The translations under genes were made by a program, and so were the position numbers. Under the pieces are notes generated by a model. That model was not told the DNA's origin, did no database searches, and worked only from the letters and a program-made list of their open reading frames with translations. Positions 1 through 11,644 of a DNA stretch of 64,000 bases are shown here, piece by piece. The DNA is from Motacilla alba alba (taxonomy: Eukaryota; Chordata; Aves; Passeriformes; Motacillidae): the NCBI RefSeq assembly GCF_015832195.1, contig NC_052027.1, positions 2,542,001 through 2,606,000 on the forward strand, read 5' to 3'. Each line of letters opens with the position of its first letter. Position 1 is the stretch's first letter.

Positions 1-320
1 GAAGTTGAGAGGGTTGGGGACAATTCGTCGCGCTCGTTTTCAATTTGGAATTTTTTGCGTTTTCAACCAAGTGTTTTCATTGGAATTCACTGAGATGGAA
101 CAAGTTTTACTACAGACAACTGTGTGATTCTTTTATAACATCAGATATTACAAGAGATCTTACAGCAGAGGGAATGTTGCAGTATTTTAATCAGCATTTC
201 CTTCCTTCATTTGGAAAAGTATCCATGGAAAGACTCATTCCAGCAGCCCAAAAAGTTGTGCTGGTGGAGATGGCAAAGGGGCTGAACTCCAGGGACGTTC
301 CTGTTCTGTTGATTTCAAAG

Positions 321-356
321 AATATATACATATATCTGTATATATATATATATATT
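321..356. repeat. TA-rich microsatellite
   Basis: An alternating A/T tract with one CTG interruption (ATACATATATCTG then a pure TA run). It is a simple dinucleotide repeat and likely length-polymorphic. Open frames running through it (ending in Ile-Tyr repeats) are artefacts of the repeat. Confidence 0.9.
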
Positions 357-1006
357 TAAACACATACTTTTGCATCAAGGACACAGAAAAATCACGACTT
401 TGATGACTCCAAATTAAAAACAAACACAATATTAGACAATGTGTTGTTTTAAGGGTTTCTCCTCTGAAGCCCAGATGCTGTAGCAATAGAGAGGGACCAG
501 AAGTACAATCTTTGTCTTCAAAGGCATTAAATAAAAGATGTTGAATAGCTTCGTTTGTGCTCTCTCCCCATAATTACAGGAAATAATCACAATTATATCA
601 CACCTGCCTATCCTTCTACTCAGCTGCTCTGAAATATATTTGCAAACACGAGAAGGGGAGCACAATTTGCCGTTTTAATCTCAAGCCCAATCAAGTCCAG
701 CTCTCTGTGGCCTGAGTTGAGTTGGGGATTTTGTCTGCAGACCGTAAGAGGCACAAAAGGCACCTCCACAAAATGGGAATAGGGGATCCCGCTGGGTATT
801 TTATTTAGGATACACTCCCCAGCCTGGCTGGAGGTGCCTGTGGCACATCCCAAATGAGTCCAGGATTGATTCCTTGTGCCTCATCCCATTGGGAAGAGAG
901 AGGGAGGCTCCATCCAACACCACCAGCACCAAGAGCCACCCTCAGGTTGGGAATTCCGTGCAGAATTCCCAGAATTCAGAAAGGCAACTTCCATGGATTA
1001 ATTAAT

Positions 1007-1030
1007 AACGAGGCTCTGCAGGGCCTCGTT
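1007..1030. other. Small perfect hairpin
   Basis: AACGAGGC at 1007-1014 is the exact reverse complement of GCCTCGTT at 1023-1030. The 8-nt loop can close further with one G-T wobble and one C-G pair around TGCA. Perfect 8-bp hairpins with short loops are expected several times by chance in 64 kb, so no function is claimed. Confidence 0.5.
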
Positions 1031-4000
1031 CCTCAGGATGTGTTGGACACTGGGGTAACTCAGGGGAGCTGCAGCTGATCACATCATATTCCAACATTAT
1101 TCCCCACCAATAAAATCACTGAGCTCAGCTCCCTGCCTCAGGCACAGCTGATCAAATCAGTCGCTGGCTTTCAGCTCAAACATGTCTTGTTTTGATATTT
1201 CTTGTGGAAAACAGTTAATTTATTAAAGGAGGGGAAAACCCTCCTCGTGCAGCAGTCAGAGTTTTTCTTGACTTTGGGGATTTTGACTTTTCAACACTTT
1301 GGGATCCTGAAAAGCTGTTCAAAAATAAATATTTTTTTGGAGCTAAGTGAATAATCTAATTATTACAAAATCCAGTTTAGCTCTTGGCAGCTGTGTTCAG
1401 TCGTTATCCTGCCTTCCTTTGTCACACACCCTGAGATCCTGGGAAAGCTCTGGTGGGCTGCTTTATTTATTAAGCATTTATTAAAATGAAGCAGCTTGAG
1501 TTTTCTGAAGTTCTGTCTAAAAGGAAGATGAGCAGCCTGTGTTTGCAGGAAGGGGTGGGATAAAGCTGAGCAACAAAGAGGGAATAATCTAATGGAAAGA
1601 TTTTGGACAGGATTGCTTCTCTAATTACTGCATTGAGTGTTTACTGCTTCTTTTTTCAAATTATTGTGCCTAGATATTTCATTGCAATAATACAGCTGAG
1701 AAGTGCAGACGTGGAAAGAGAAATGTTTCCAGAAAGTAGGAGCTGCCCCTTATTGACTTTAGTATTTAAATAAAAGTACTCCCACTAATCTGTGGCAAAA
1801 AAACCCCAAGCAAACAAATAAACACCAAACCAAGCAAAAAACCCAAGCATGTTTTCAAACAATGTTTCTGTCAAGTAAGAAAACATGATTGTGTCTAGCT
1901 CAAGTGAACTCTTCCTGCTGCTAGTTTGATGGCTGAGGCAAAATCTGCTTTACAAATAATGCATTTCCCATGAAAAGTTTACATTTTTGTAAATAATGCC
2001 ATTATTTTTATGCTGGAGAAAACCCCCAGTAAGAGAGAAGCAACACAGCCCAGCAGGAGGAACAGGCAGGAGGGAGGTAATGGATTCTTTAACTGAAAGA
2101 AAACTTCCGGCCTGTGATTCAAGGAATAAAAATAAATAGGAGGCTTTATTTTATCTCACACAGTTGTGGAGAATTGAGTGTTTTGATGGATTTAAAGCAA
2201 TGTCTGTCCTTATGCTAATACAGAATAATTCCTTTCCTGTACCATGGCCCTGTGGAATTGTTCTCCAGGGAAGTAAGAGAAGGTTTTAACCTGGGAAAGA
2301 GCAGAGTAGCTCAAAGTAAAACTCAAGTTAGGACTTCGGTTTCATGCTCAAGATATTTGTACTAAATAAAATTTGCTTAGATTATCCAAATCTTCATTGT
2401 CCACCTAGAGCAGTGTGTTCTAGAAGCTGTCCTGGTCTCCTGGTGCCAGAACTCAGCATTCACCTTATTTTTATAAAAATTAGTGTGCTGGAAACCACAG
2501 ATTGATAAAATAAGGCACGAGCATCTCACCGTCAGGGGTTCAAATTGTCCTGTGAGGGCACAACCCCAGTTCCTCCCAAATGTGGGTCCCTTCTCTGTCA
2601 AGATCCCAGAAAGCTTTTCAGTCCTTTTTCGATAGAAAGCTTTTTCTGGTGGTTTTGTTTCTGTGTGAGCTTTGAAGAACACAGAGAGGCTTTGGTGTCT
2701 GCTCTGCAGCTGCCACTCCAGAAGGGTGTGGAACATTTGTGGAAGCTCTGCCTGAGCCCTCCTCTGCTGGGCTGGAGGATTTCACACCAGGAAATGCTGG
2801 AGTAGGATTAAGGTAGAAACATTCCTGCAGCTCTGGCAGTGAGAGGAAACCATGGAATTGTTTGGGTCCAGTTGTTCCTCCAGCACTGCCAAGAGCACCA
2901 GGAAGCCACATCCCCAAGTGCCACATCTACACAGCTTTCAGCCCCTCCTGGAAGGAAGGAGGACAAAGGAATTTTGCTGTTAACAGGTGGTTTTGGCCAC
3001 TTTCAAAAGGTTCTGAATCCCCTGGAGAGCCTTTGGTAGTCTCTGGTTACACCAGTTCAAAAGTTGCACAGCAGGAACCTTGATCTTGAGCTTTATGGAT
3101 TTCCTCTCAACCCCATTTACCCCCTGATACATTTATTTTTTTTCTTTGTAAGGTACCAATATTCCCTCCTCTAATTTAAAGACCCACTGGAGAATGCTTG
3201 TGAACCTTTTAATCTACAAGGAACAGCCCTGTTATCAAGTGTTATCTGAAGGTCTGGAAACTCACCATGATAAAAGTGTTCCCGTCTGAGTGGAATCTGA
3301 ATCCATAATTTAAAAGATGCTGGGTTTATAATTTTGGTAAATGAAAAATAATAGAATACACTAATTAACAATTCCTCGTGGCCTTTCACTGTAAGAAATG
3401 ACATTGACTCTGAAAGCTTCCTCATATTTGAATTTATTTCCTGACAGAACACTGGCAGCATTTAAAAGGTCTGGGGTGCTTTGAATTCCTGATTGGGTTG
3501 ACAGCTTGACAGGGATCTGTAAACTGAAGGTGTTGGCACAGCTTGTGCTGCTGGCAGAGCAGGGACAAAGTTCAGGCTCCAGACCAGTCCCTGCTGGAGC
3601 ACAGAGATGAAAAATTGCTCTGATAAACGTTTGCACTGCAGGAGGACAAAAGGTCCTGCTCCCAAAAATAAGAAGATCTGGTCCAAAAAGGATTCAAACC
3701 AATGGAAAGGTTTCTGTTAATTCTGGTGGCTGTTGAATCAATCACTTTCTTCACATATATCCCATTTTATGGCATATTGGGTTTGTGTTTGAGGTTTATC
3801 CAGAGCTAAAGCCCCATGATCTACATCAAAAGGAGAGATTTCACCAACATTAAAGAGGCAGCAATGCTTAACAAGATGAAGCAGGTAGAGTGATTTCTAT
3901 TCTGTAATCATATAAAATGGGCTGAACATCAATTTGAGTGTCCTTTCCCCCTCCTTCTCAGTCTCACAAATTCATATTTTCTATTCACACCAAAATCTCA

Positions 4001-4203
4001 AAGCAAAATATTTTAATTTTACTGGGATTTCTCTTTCACACAGGTGGAGCACAACTCTACCTGCAACAGGGCCACTTCAGCTGGCCACATTTGCAATGTC
4101 AAAGCAAAAGAACCTAATTTTCAAAGATGGTTGGTTTCACCATCTTCTGCTGGGATCTCCACCAACCTGGAAATAATTAAACGGGGCAGCTGAGCATGAA
4201 ACA

Positions 4204-4339
4204 CCACACCTGCAAAGTTTGTTAGCCATGGAAATTTCCAGTTGTTTCCCTTGCAGGGCTGTATTTTACCCATTAAACCGAACCCACGCTCCATTATGAA
4301 ACCATAAATTTTCATGGCTTGCAAACTTTGTGGGGGTGG
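4204..4339. repeat. Long imperfect inverted repeat (fold-back), 34-bp arms
   Basis: The left arm (4204-4237) reverse-complemented matches the right arm (4306-4339) at about 28 of 34 positions. The shared core includes CATGGCT and CAAACTTTG. The loop is about 68 bp and contains a further short pairing (GTTTC near 4243, GAAAC near 4298). Such arms are very unlikely to arise by chance at this spacing. It could be a fold-back (MITE-like) remnant, a local inverted duplication or a structured transcript. No transposon family is recognised and no flanking target-site duplication was identified. Confidence 0.6.
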
Positions 4340-7300
4340 CCATCTCCACTCAATTGAGCCAGGTAATTATTCCCAGGATTTGTTCCCCCAGCCTTGCAGG
4401 ACACTTGGAAGCTGCACACGTGGGCAGTAAATTCCCTTTTACAGGAAAAAGTGGAAATATTCTGGCTCAAATCATGGGGTTTTGGGGTTTTTGGGTTTTT
4501 TTTTACAATGCTCTATTTTTAGCTAAACGCTGGGAACGTTGGCAAGGCAGCGATGCTCTGCAGGGTGTAGAGGAATCCTTTCTGAGGGGAAGCACTGGAA
4601 TGAAGAGGTGTTAAGAGCCACTCCAGGAGCTGAGCTGTCTGCTTGGCTTCTGACTCCTGAGAGGTGGCAGAACCATTCTCAGCAGCTTCGGGCACCTCTT
4701 GCTCTCCGTGTTCTCCTCCTGAAGTGTTTTCTCAGCTTCTCCCTCTCCCGGGGCTGTCCCTGAGAGCTCTCCGGCAGGGAAAGCTCAGCTGGGATGTGCT
4801 CCTGGAAGCTGCTGCCCAGCCCAAGCATTTCTCAAACCACAATCCTAAAATTTTGGCTCGTGATCAACTGAATATCCAGGGGAGAACACAGAAAAATGGC
4901 CCAAAATCACCTGGTGAGGTCCCTCCCAGCCTCATTAATTTTTGACACTGTGTCAGAGAGACAGAGAATAAATATTTTTAGTGTGTGACCCATCTGACAC
5001 AGTCAGATGCTGACTCCTGTATTTGCTGTGATTGCCACAGCCTCAGCAACTTCATCCAGAACTTCATCATTTTTTCCCTATATTTTTTAAGCTAATAAAG
5101 TTGAATTTGCTCTATTTTAGCAGCCCGGGAAGCAGATGCAAACAGAGATCCGTACTGTTCTCTCAGCATTAGCTGTGACTCCTCCATTTGTGTCAGTCAT
5201 GTCCCATTTGATGTGATTTACCCACAAAAAAAAGCCACTTGGTGCAACTAAAAATAGAATCAGCATCCTAAATCCCAGCCCTGTCCCTATCCCAAAAGAT
5301 TCAGATTCAGGGACAGGGATGCTCAGCATTTTAGGACGTGGCAAAATCTCAACTGCAGCCCAGAAAAATGGGGATTTATGGTGAGGAAAATGGAGAAGGT
5401 CACTGGAAATGCGCCATATGGAAAATGCTGTTTGTGTGCTGGGTTCTGCTGCCTCACACAGCCCTGAGCCTTCCATTAGGCTAATGCAGAACAATATTAA
5501 TGAGGGAATCAAGGTGTAATGTTCTTGCAAGGATGCTGACAGGAGGGAGCCCGAGTTTTAAGCAGGGATTGCTTGCTTTAGCATTATCTCCATTGCTGTT
5601 AAACATGCTCTACATTTTCTGGGCAAATATCATTTGGAATTAATTGAATGGAAAAGAGGATGTTCAGAAAATGCATCTTCAGAGCTGTTGAAGTATGACT
5701 TTCTAATCAAACTGAGTGATTGTAAACATAAATTAGTTCTTGTTCTTCCTGCTGACTTGGAAAGGGAGAAATGTGAACGCTTTGAGGGTAAAATCTTTTT
5801 CTCCTGAGCTTGCAGTTTCAAACCTTGTAGATGTTTTGCTGGTCTGGTTGAACCATTATGTAATGATTATTACTGGAATGTTACTTGAAGCACAGACTCT
5901 CTGTACACAAATTGATTTTTTTTTTTAAGCTTTTGCTATATTCCATCATTCTCCATGTTCCCAAAATGTCATCTCGTGGCAAAATTCTTCTTGTCCTTCT
6001 ATCTCCCTCTGGGAGGACATTTCAGGGTGTCCTGAACAACAGCTTCTGATACATTTTCTTCATAAGGAGTGACCTTCTTCTTTAGGACAGCAGTGAGCAA
6101 AACCACCAAGTGTACAGTTTCTCCATGCAATTTTTATAGGAAGTGAATAAAGCTTTGGAGTCTTGTAGGTCTTCAGCCTCTGTGGAGTTCTGAGAGAGGA
6201 AAAGAACACGATGTGGATGTTCTGAGGATCCAGCAGTCTAATTAGGTCTAAGCTGTAAAGCTGAATGATCTCATTTAATATCCACTGGATGGTCTGATTA
6301 GAGCTTGGGCTGGAGCTTGATGGGAGCAGAGGGAAATCTGAGCATCAGTGCCTGGAAGGAAGGAAGGAGCAGCATCCCAGGCACATTCAGGGATTTATAC
6401 TGAAGTGCAGCTCCTTTCATTTGCAGTCCCAGTTACAGAAAGGGGAATTAAAAGAGCTTAAATAAGTAACCGCCGCGTTCATAGAACACCATAAAACCCT
6501 CTGCAAGGTGTTTAAACCCCTCAGCCTGCAACACACAGGAGCAATGTGTGAAATGTTAGTGAGTAAAAATAATGGGAAAATCAGACACCATCTTTGGGCA
6601 GTTTCACACGTTTCCCCCGACGCCGAGTGCCTCTGCATGTGGTGAACACAGAAATGGCAGTTCAAAGGGACCAACAGCGCAATTTGGTTTAATAGAAAAT
6701 ACTTTTGCTGGAAGTTCAGAAGACCACTCACTCTGAATTTTGATGACCATGTCTGTCTGAAGTCTAAGGGTTTCTTTAAATGTGTAGTTTAGCAATAATT
6801 GTTATTCCCAGCATAAAAAGACTGTAAAGACATGGTTGAACAAAAGAGAATGGCTTTAAAGCACTGAGAGGGCAGTTTTCCACTTTGTTCTTTAAAAGGG
6901 AAAAAACAGATTATCTTTCCACCCTGCCTAATGGACAAGTCAAATGAGAATGAGGTGGGCAGCAGCTGTAATCCACAGAATTCTCTGTTCACTGCTGAAA
7001 AACAGATTCATGCTCTGCTCTCCCATGCTTGTTGTTGCTGTTTCTGTGCTTGGCGAGGTCTGGGGCTCAGACTGGGGGCCTTATTTCCATTCCCTGTCTA
7101 CAAGGTGTCTCTCAGTACCCATCAGCAGCCTCCAGATGTGCTTCCCTTTGTTGCTGCTTTCTATTCAGAGTCTAAAAGATGTGGTCTTCTTTTTGTTCTG
7201 GTTTTCCAGCCAATTTTACAGTCAGGTCTTTTCGGGGAGTTTCAGAGGGTCCTGAAGGTGCTTCTGACTTGTGATTTTATTGCATGGGGGATCCTAGAGA

Positions 7301-7848
7301 TATTAAAAAAAAGCTCAGGCTGTGGCAAGGGTTCATGTCAAAAACTGCCCAACAAATCCCAGTAGCAGTCTTTCCCCCTCCTTCAGGAATTTAGCAGGAA
7401 CTGGTGTGACTTTTACAGTACATAATGTCCTGGCTCTAATAATTCACTCCAGGGCCTTACCTCTGCCCCGACAGGATCTGTGGGATGCTCTAGGCCATCC
7501 TTCTGTTTGAAGTGTTAGAAAATTCTGTCAGAAAAACCCAATTTTCTTCTGGTTTGAGCGATGTACTTAAAACGTGACGCACTGGTAATTCGTGTTTGTT
7601 TAAAATCATTAAAATGTGTTAAAATTAATTTAACAATTAAAATTTCTGTGCTTCAGCTTAGTCTTCTTTTTCCTGTTTTAGGAAGATCTGATTATCCAGT
7701 AGCTGTGCCACTAAATGGCAGTGGTGGCACTGCAGCACTGAGTTTTATTTATTTATTTTCATTATCTTAACATTGGGCAGCATCAGAGTCACCAGGGGCA
7801 CGAGGTGTTCGTTGCCTTTCTAAACCTGGGTGAGAACTTTTGTCATTG
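4340..7848. other. Unique-looking noncoding DNA, no gene seen
   Basis: I see no transposable element or coding exon I can support. A 10-bp inverted repeat lies at 5279-5318 (CCCTGTCCCT against AGGGACAGGG, 20-nt loop). A T-run lies near 5920. Open frames of up to 144 codons (for example 6931-7365 on the plus strand) have no recognisable domain and overlap other open frames. Confidence 0.55.
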
Positions 7849-7929
7849 CTGGGTTTGGCAGTGCTGGGAGAACAGCAGGACTTGAGGATCTCAGGGGGCT
7901 TTTCCAACCTAAATGACCCCATGATTCTG
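7849..7929 (+). mobile_element. CR1 retroposon, 3' tail fragment
   Basis: Only the last roughly 80 bp of a CR1-type non-LTR retrotransposon remain. The diagnostic order is a 'GACTTGAGGATCTC' step, then CTTTTCCAACCTAAATGA, then the terminal CATGATTCTG. CR1 copies are usually 5'-truncated like this and have no coding capacity. Confidence 0.75.
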
Positions 7930-8840
7930 TAATTGCCAAGCTGCACCAGAAAATGGAAAATTTGAAATAACAGAACAGTCTGAGAGCAAAATCTGGCACC
8001 ATCCTTTTCCTTTCAGTCTCCCACCATGGTGATTCTCCCCTTCCAAACCATTCTCTCCCCAAGTGGCAATTCCCTCAGGTGTTTCTGTCCCTCAGACCCA
8101 GGGCAGGTCACCTTTCTGGAGCCTCTGGTGAGTCCTGGGTGGTGTTTGAAACACAAACTGGCTTCTCTTCATCTCTTTATCTTCATTCTCCTGCAGCACC
8201 AAGGATATCACTCCCATCTTTGGGACAACCATCAAGTGGAGGCATTGTCTCTATCTCTTTGTGTCAAGGCAGGGTGAAACAAAACAGCAGAATTTGCTGT
8301 TTACTAACAAGTCAAAAACTCCTCATTTTGTCTACAACAAAATCGATGCCATCTCTTGGGCCCTGATAAGAGAATGCAAACGGGTCAGAAATCCAAGCAC
8401 GGCTTTCCACAGCCATCTTTGATGGATGCAGCTCAGAAACTTTTCAGCTGAAAGCTGCTTTACCCTTCCTCAAGGACGGGTGGGGTTTGCCTGGTTTAGG
8501 ACAGTCAGGACTGTGGGTCCCCAACCAAACCCCTTTAACCCTTAATTCTCCTCCCACCTCCCCTCCACACTGCTGTGGGACGCCTGCAGATGTTGAGATG
8601 TGGCAAATGGTGAAGGAAAAAAGCTTTGCCTTTCCAAAAGAAATACCTGTCTCTGCTAATTAATGTGTTTAAATGCCGGGGTAGATGCTGTTGTTTGACC
8701 CTCCTCAGAGGAACTAAAATCCCATTAACTCTAACAAGAGCTGCAAGGCCAAAGGGCCCATCTAAAGCCAAGCATATTGTTAATTCCTTTCCCCCTCGTT
8801 TTAATGGACATGAACATAAAAGAAAATAAAGCAGAACTGG
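7930..8840. other. Unique-looking noncoding DNA, no gene seen
   Basis: No repeat family, RNA gene or coding exon is supported between the CR1 tail and the duplicated-motif block. Short open frames (up to 95 codons) overlap each other on both strands. Confidence 0.55.
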
Positions 8841-9388
8841 AAATCATGTTAATTATGAGGATTTAATTTGTCTGTCCACAACAGAAATTGGTGTTAGAGG
8901 GTGAGAGCTGAGGGTGTGGAGTAACCAAGGGGAGAGGGACAGCACAGCTCTCACAGGGGTGAGGCAGCTCTTAAAAATACCAATATTGTGGGTAAAAAAT
9001 GGAGAGAATTCACCATTCTCCTGCATTAAAATGACCAGGAATTGGAGTATTTTAGAAGTAAGAGGAGTAAAACAGAGTCAGAGAGACTGAGCCAGCTTCA
9101 GTTTGGGAACACAAACTGAAGAAAATTCACCTGATAGTAAAGAACCAATCAACTCCTCTCATTACTGCTTTCATTATTCCCAATAAATAATTCAGATTGT
9201 TTCAAATTCAGGTCATGAGTTTACTTTCAACAATTCCCGGCTTTGCTTTTGGTAGGGGAGATCATAAATTATCCCCTGGACTGTTAATGTCACACAGAAC
9301 TAAGCAGACATAGAAGCATGTATGATATATTAAAGTTCCCCTGTACTGAAATCATGCTAATTATGAGATTTCATTTGTTATTAGCATG
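8841..9388. promoter_or_regulatory. Candidate regulatory block with duplicated homeodomain/POU-like motif
   Basis: A 30-bp sequence beginning AAATCATG and containing TAATTATGAG occurs at 8841-8871. It recurs in the same orientation at 9349-9378, with two substitutions and one inserted base. The second copy also starts an inverted repeat: CATGCTAAT at 9353-9361 against ATTAGCATG at 9380-9388, 18-bp spacer. TAATTA is the core of homeodomain sites, and ATGCTAAT resembles the POU octamer. The surroundings are AT-rich and free of recognised transposons. A paired enhancer element is the inferred role; alignment to other birds would be needed to show conservation. Confidence 0.4.
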
Positions 9389-10201
9389 GCAATACCTAGT
9401 TCCACTGTATAACTGAAATTAATGGGCTGTAAATTCTGACAGGTTGCTAACATCATCTTCAGAGGTTCTTAATTAGTCACGTGTTGTTTCTCTTTTGGCT
9501 GCTGGGTTTGCGTTGCAGACTCTTTATTGCCATAAATCAGAGCTAGAAGGTCCAACCCAAAGATTTAGGGCCAGAATTAATTCTTTTTTGGTGGTGAACT
9601 TTCAAAGGCAAGAATTTCTCTTACTTCCACAGGCCCTGAAGCTAACAGAAGTAGGAACAAATATATTGCAATTTGTTTTTAAAAAAAGAAATAGTGTGAT
9701 TATTAGTATTGAATGAAAAAATAGTATTTGGAAAATTTAAAAAAATAATTATGTTCTTTTCAATTCCATGAGCTTCAAAGGAAAACTGGAAAACACGGGG
9801 AACATGGAAAAGTTATTTCCAAACAGCCACAGTACAAAGCCAAATAAACCTGTCTGATTTAATTCCTGTTTGAAACACACTCTGATCTTCCATTTCTAAA
9901 GCAAATAGTGAGAAAATAATTAAAAATTATATATGTTGTTAGTTCACTATGGAATGTGGTGCTTCCAAACCCTGATGGTTGTGGTTAGAACTGGAGTTGC
10001 TGAATTCTCTTGGACTTGACTTTGGTAGGGAACTGCTCCTGGAAAAGCAAACAACTCTTTCTCTGCTCTGCTGGTTTGCCAGGGGTATTTTGATTTCTTG
10101 GAGGAAAAAAAAGGAACAGCCAACTTAGAAAAACCCAACTCTGCTCTGCTTGGGAGCTGAAAGCTCTTTACTCCTGGAGCCTTTGGTCATGGAGGACACC
10201 T
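9389..10201. other. AT-rich noncoding DNA, no gene seen
   Basis: The sequence is AT-rich with several A-runs (9680-9750) and TAATTA-like strings. No transposable element or exon is recognised. It may belong to the same regulatory-looking region as the duplicated motif just upstream. Confidence 0.5.
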
Positions 10202-10822
10202 GTGCCTGTAGATTGCTTTGGGGTGGTGAGGGATGAAAATTCCTTCTGTCAAATGCCCCCCCCGTGCAATTATAGAAAGAAATCAATCAGGGGAGAAACA
10301 CATCAAAAGCTTTTGTGCAGAAGAATTGAGAGTGACAGATGGTCTGAGCCGGGAACATATGGATTTTGTCAGACAACAGGAAAAAAATACATAAGATCAT
10401 GTTGTGGAAAGGTAGGTGTAACCTCTGTGTGTGTCACCTCAGAGGGAAAGGAGGCGGCAGAGTGTTTCAAAACTTATCATTTCTTCTTTGACAACCATTT
10501 AGAGAAAAGTGGAGGAGAAAATACTTGGTTCTCCACCTTTGTAACTTCCCAAGGAACGCTGGCGCCAGGAAAAACAGATGGCACTCGGGTCTCTCCTGAA
10601 ATGATAGTTATTCCTCTCCTGCCAGATCGCCGTGGTGTGCAAAATATATGGTGTAAGTCACCACCAGAAAACAAGCCATTAATTAATCACATCTCAGTGC
10701 TCAAGGATCAGGCAGGTGAGGCTGCCAGGCAAGAAACCTGGCTGGCAGAGCAGGAGAACGGGCACGGGGAGAGATCCCTGCCCACCCCAGCCTGCAGTGC
10801 AGGCATCCATCATTACAAGTAA
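10202..10822 (+). other. 206-codon open frame of unknown status
   Basis: An ATG-to-stop frame of 206 codons lies in unique, non-repeat sequence, one of the longest here not explained by a repeat. I recognise no domain, signal peptide or membrane segment. Within it, 10276-10411 has exon-like borders: a C-rich stretch then TATAG before 10276, and GGAAAG followed by GTAGGTG at 10411/10412. A second frame is open over much of the same interval. The compositional and motif feel is closer to conserved noncoding DNA than to a known protein. It is listed so it can be tested, not as a gene. Confidence 0.15.
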
Positions 10823-11420
10823 TCAAGCCTAAAAGTATTTGTCATCCCCAGGGCACGGAGCTGTTTGAGGTTCAGAGTATAAAGAGAACAGCAGCGCAAC
10901 AAAAAAACGATCAGTCAAGTGGAAAAAGAAAAAAAAAAAGGTGGAAAAAACAGATAGTAGAATAACAGAAACATTCTAATTAAATCCTTACAGTAATTAA
11001 ATTCGGTGTGACGAGACAAGCGGCACTTGCAGAGTGATTTTTGCTGTTGATGCTTTTGCTGTGCAACATTCACTGTTCTTTCTTCATGGCTATCACTCTT
11101 TTGGTGAGGTTCAAGCAGAAGCACCAGCACCACCTTCGTTTTACTCCAGGATTTCCAGTGGCTGCAGCTCTACAGGTGGTTTGAAATCAGGGCTTTCCAG
11201 GGAAACCAGGACATGCCCTTCACCAAAGCAGAGACCAAGACACTTCTCATCCTCCCCACTCTGCCACTCATCTCTACAAGCAGAGAACAGTAGGCTTGGC
11301 TGCAAATCAGGAATTTACTAATAGCAGCATAATTAAAATGAGGATTCCTTGAAGATCACTTTAGAGATACCTTTGGCAGTAACTGTTCCTAATTAAACAG
11401 AGCAAGTCTATTGAAAAAGT

Positions 11421-11644
11421 GTAGATTTAGAAGGGAAATTAGGAGAAAATTGTTCCCTGTGAGGGTGGTGAGGCCCTGGCACAGGGTGCCCAGAGCAGCT
11501 GGGGCTGCCCCTGGATCCCTGGCAGTGCCCAAGGCCAGGCTGGACAGGGCTGGGAGCACCCTGGGATAGTGGAAGTTGTCCCTGCCCATGGCACTGGATG
11601 ATCTTTAATGTCCCTCCAACCCAAACTTATTGTGGTTTTATGAA
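11421..11644 (+). mobile_element. CR1 retroposon, 3' fragment (about 220 bp)
   Basis: It reads in CR1 sense order: GTAGATTTAGAAGGGAAATT, the 'CCCTGTGAGGGTGGTGAGGC' segment, GCCCAGAGCAGCTGGGGCTG, CCCATGGCA and then CCTCCAACCCAAAC. It ends in a decayed ATTCTATGA-type terminus at TTTTATGAA. The 82-codon-scale antisense frames over it (11389-11624) are not genes. Confidence 0.9.

Larger units (their letters stand above)
1..4203. other. Unique-looking noncoding DNA, no gene seen
   Basis: Apart from the TA tract at 321-356 and a small hairpin at 1007-1030, I see no repeat family, no coding signature and no CpG-rich promoter. Short A-rich runs (about 1797-1850) are simple sequence. Open frames on both strands are below about 120 codons, overlap one another and carry no domain I recognise. 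Confidence 0.6.

Noticed and set aside
45..359. 104-codon plus-strand frame near the window start
   Set aside because: It ends in the TA microsatellite and has no recognisable domain.
5279..5318. 10-bp inverted repeat CCCTGTCCCT / AGGGACAGGG
   Set aside because: A 20-nt loop and repetitive CCCT composition make a chance match likely. It is noted in the feature text only.
10276..10360. Short 'SGEKHIKSF' reading resembling a zinc-finger linker
   Set aside because: There is no Cys2-His2 spacing around it and it lies in an alternative frame. The resemblance is coincidental.
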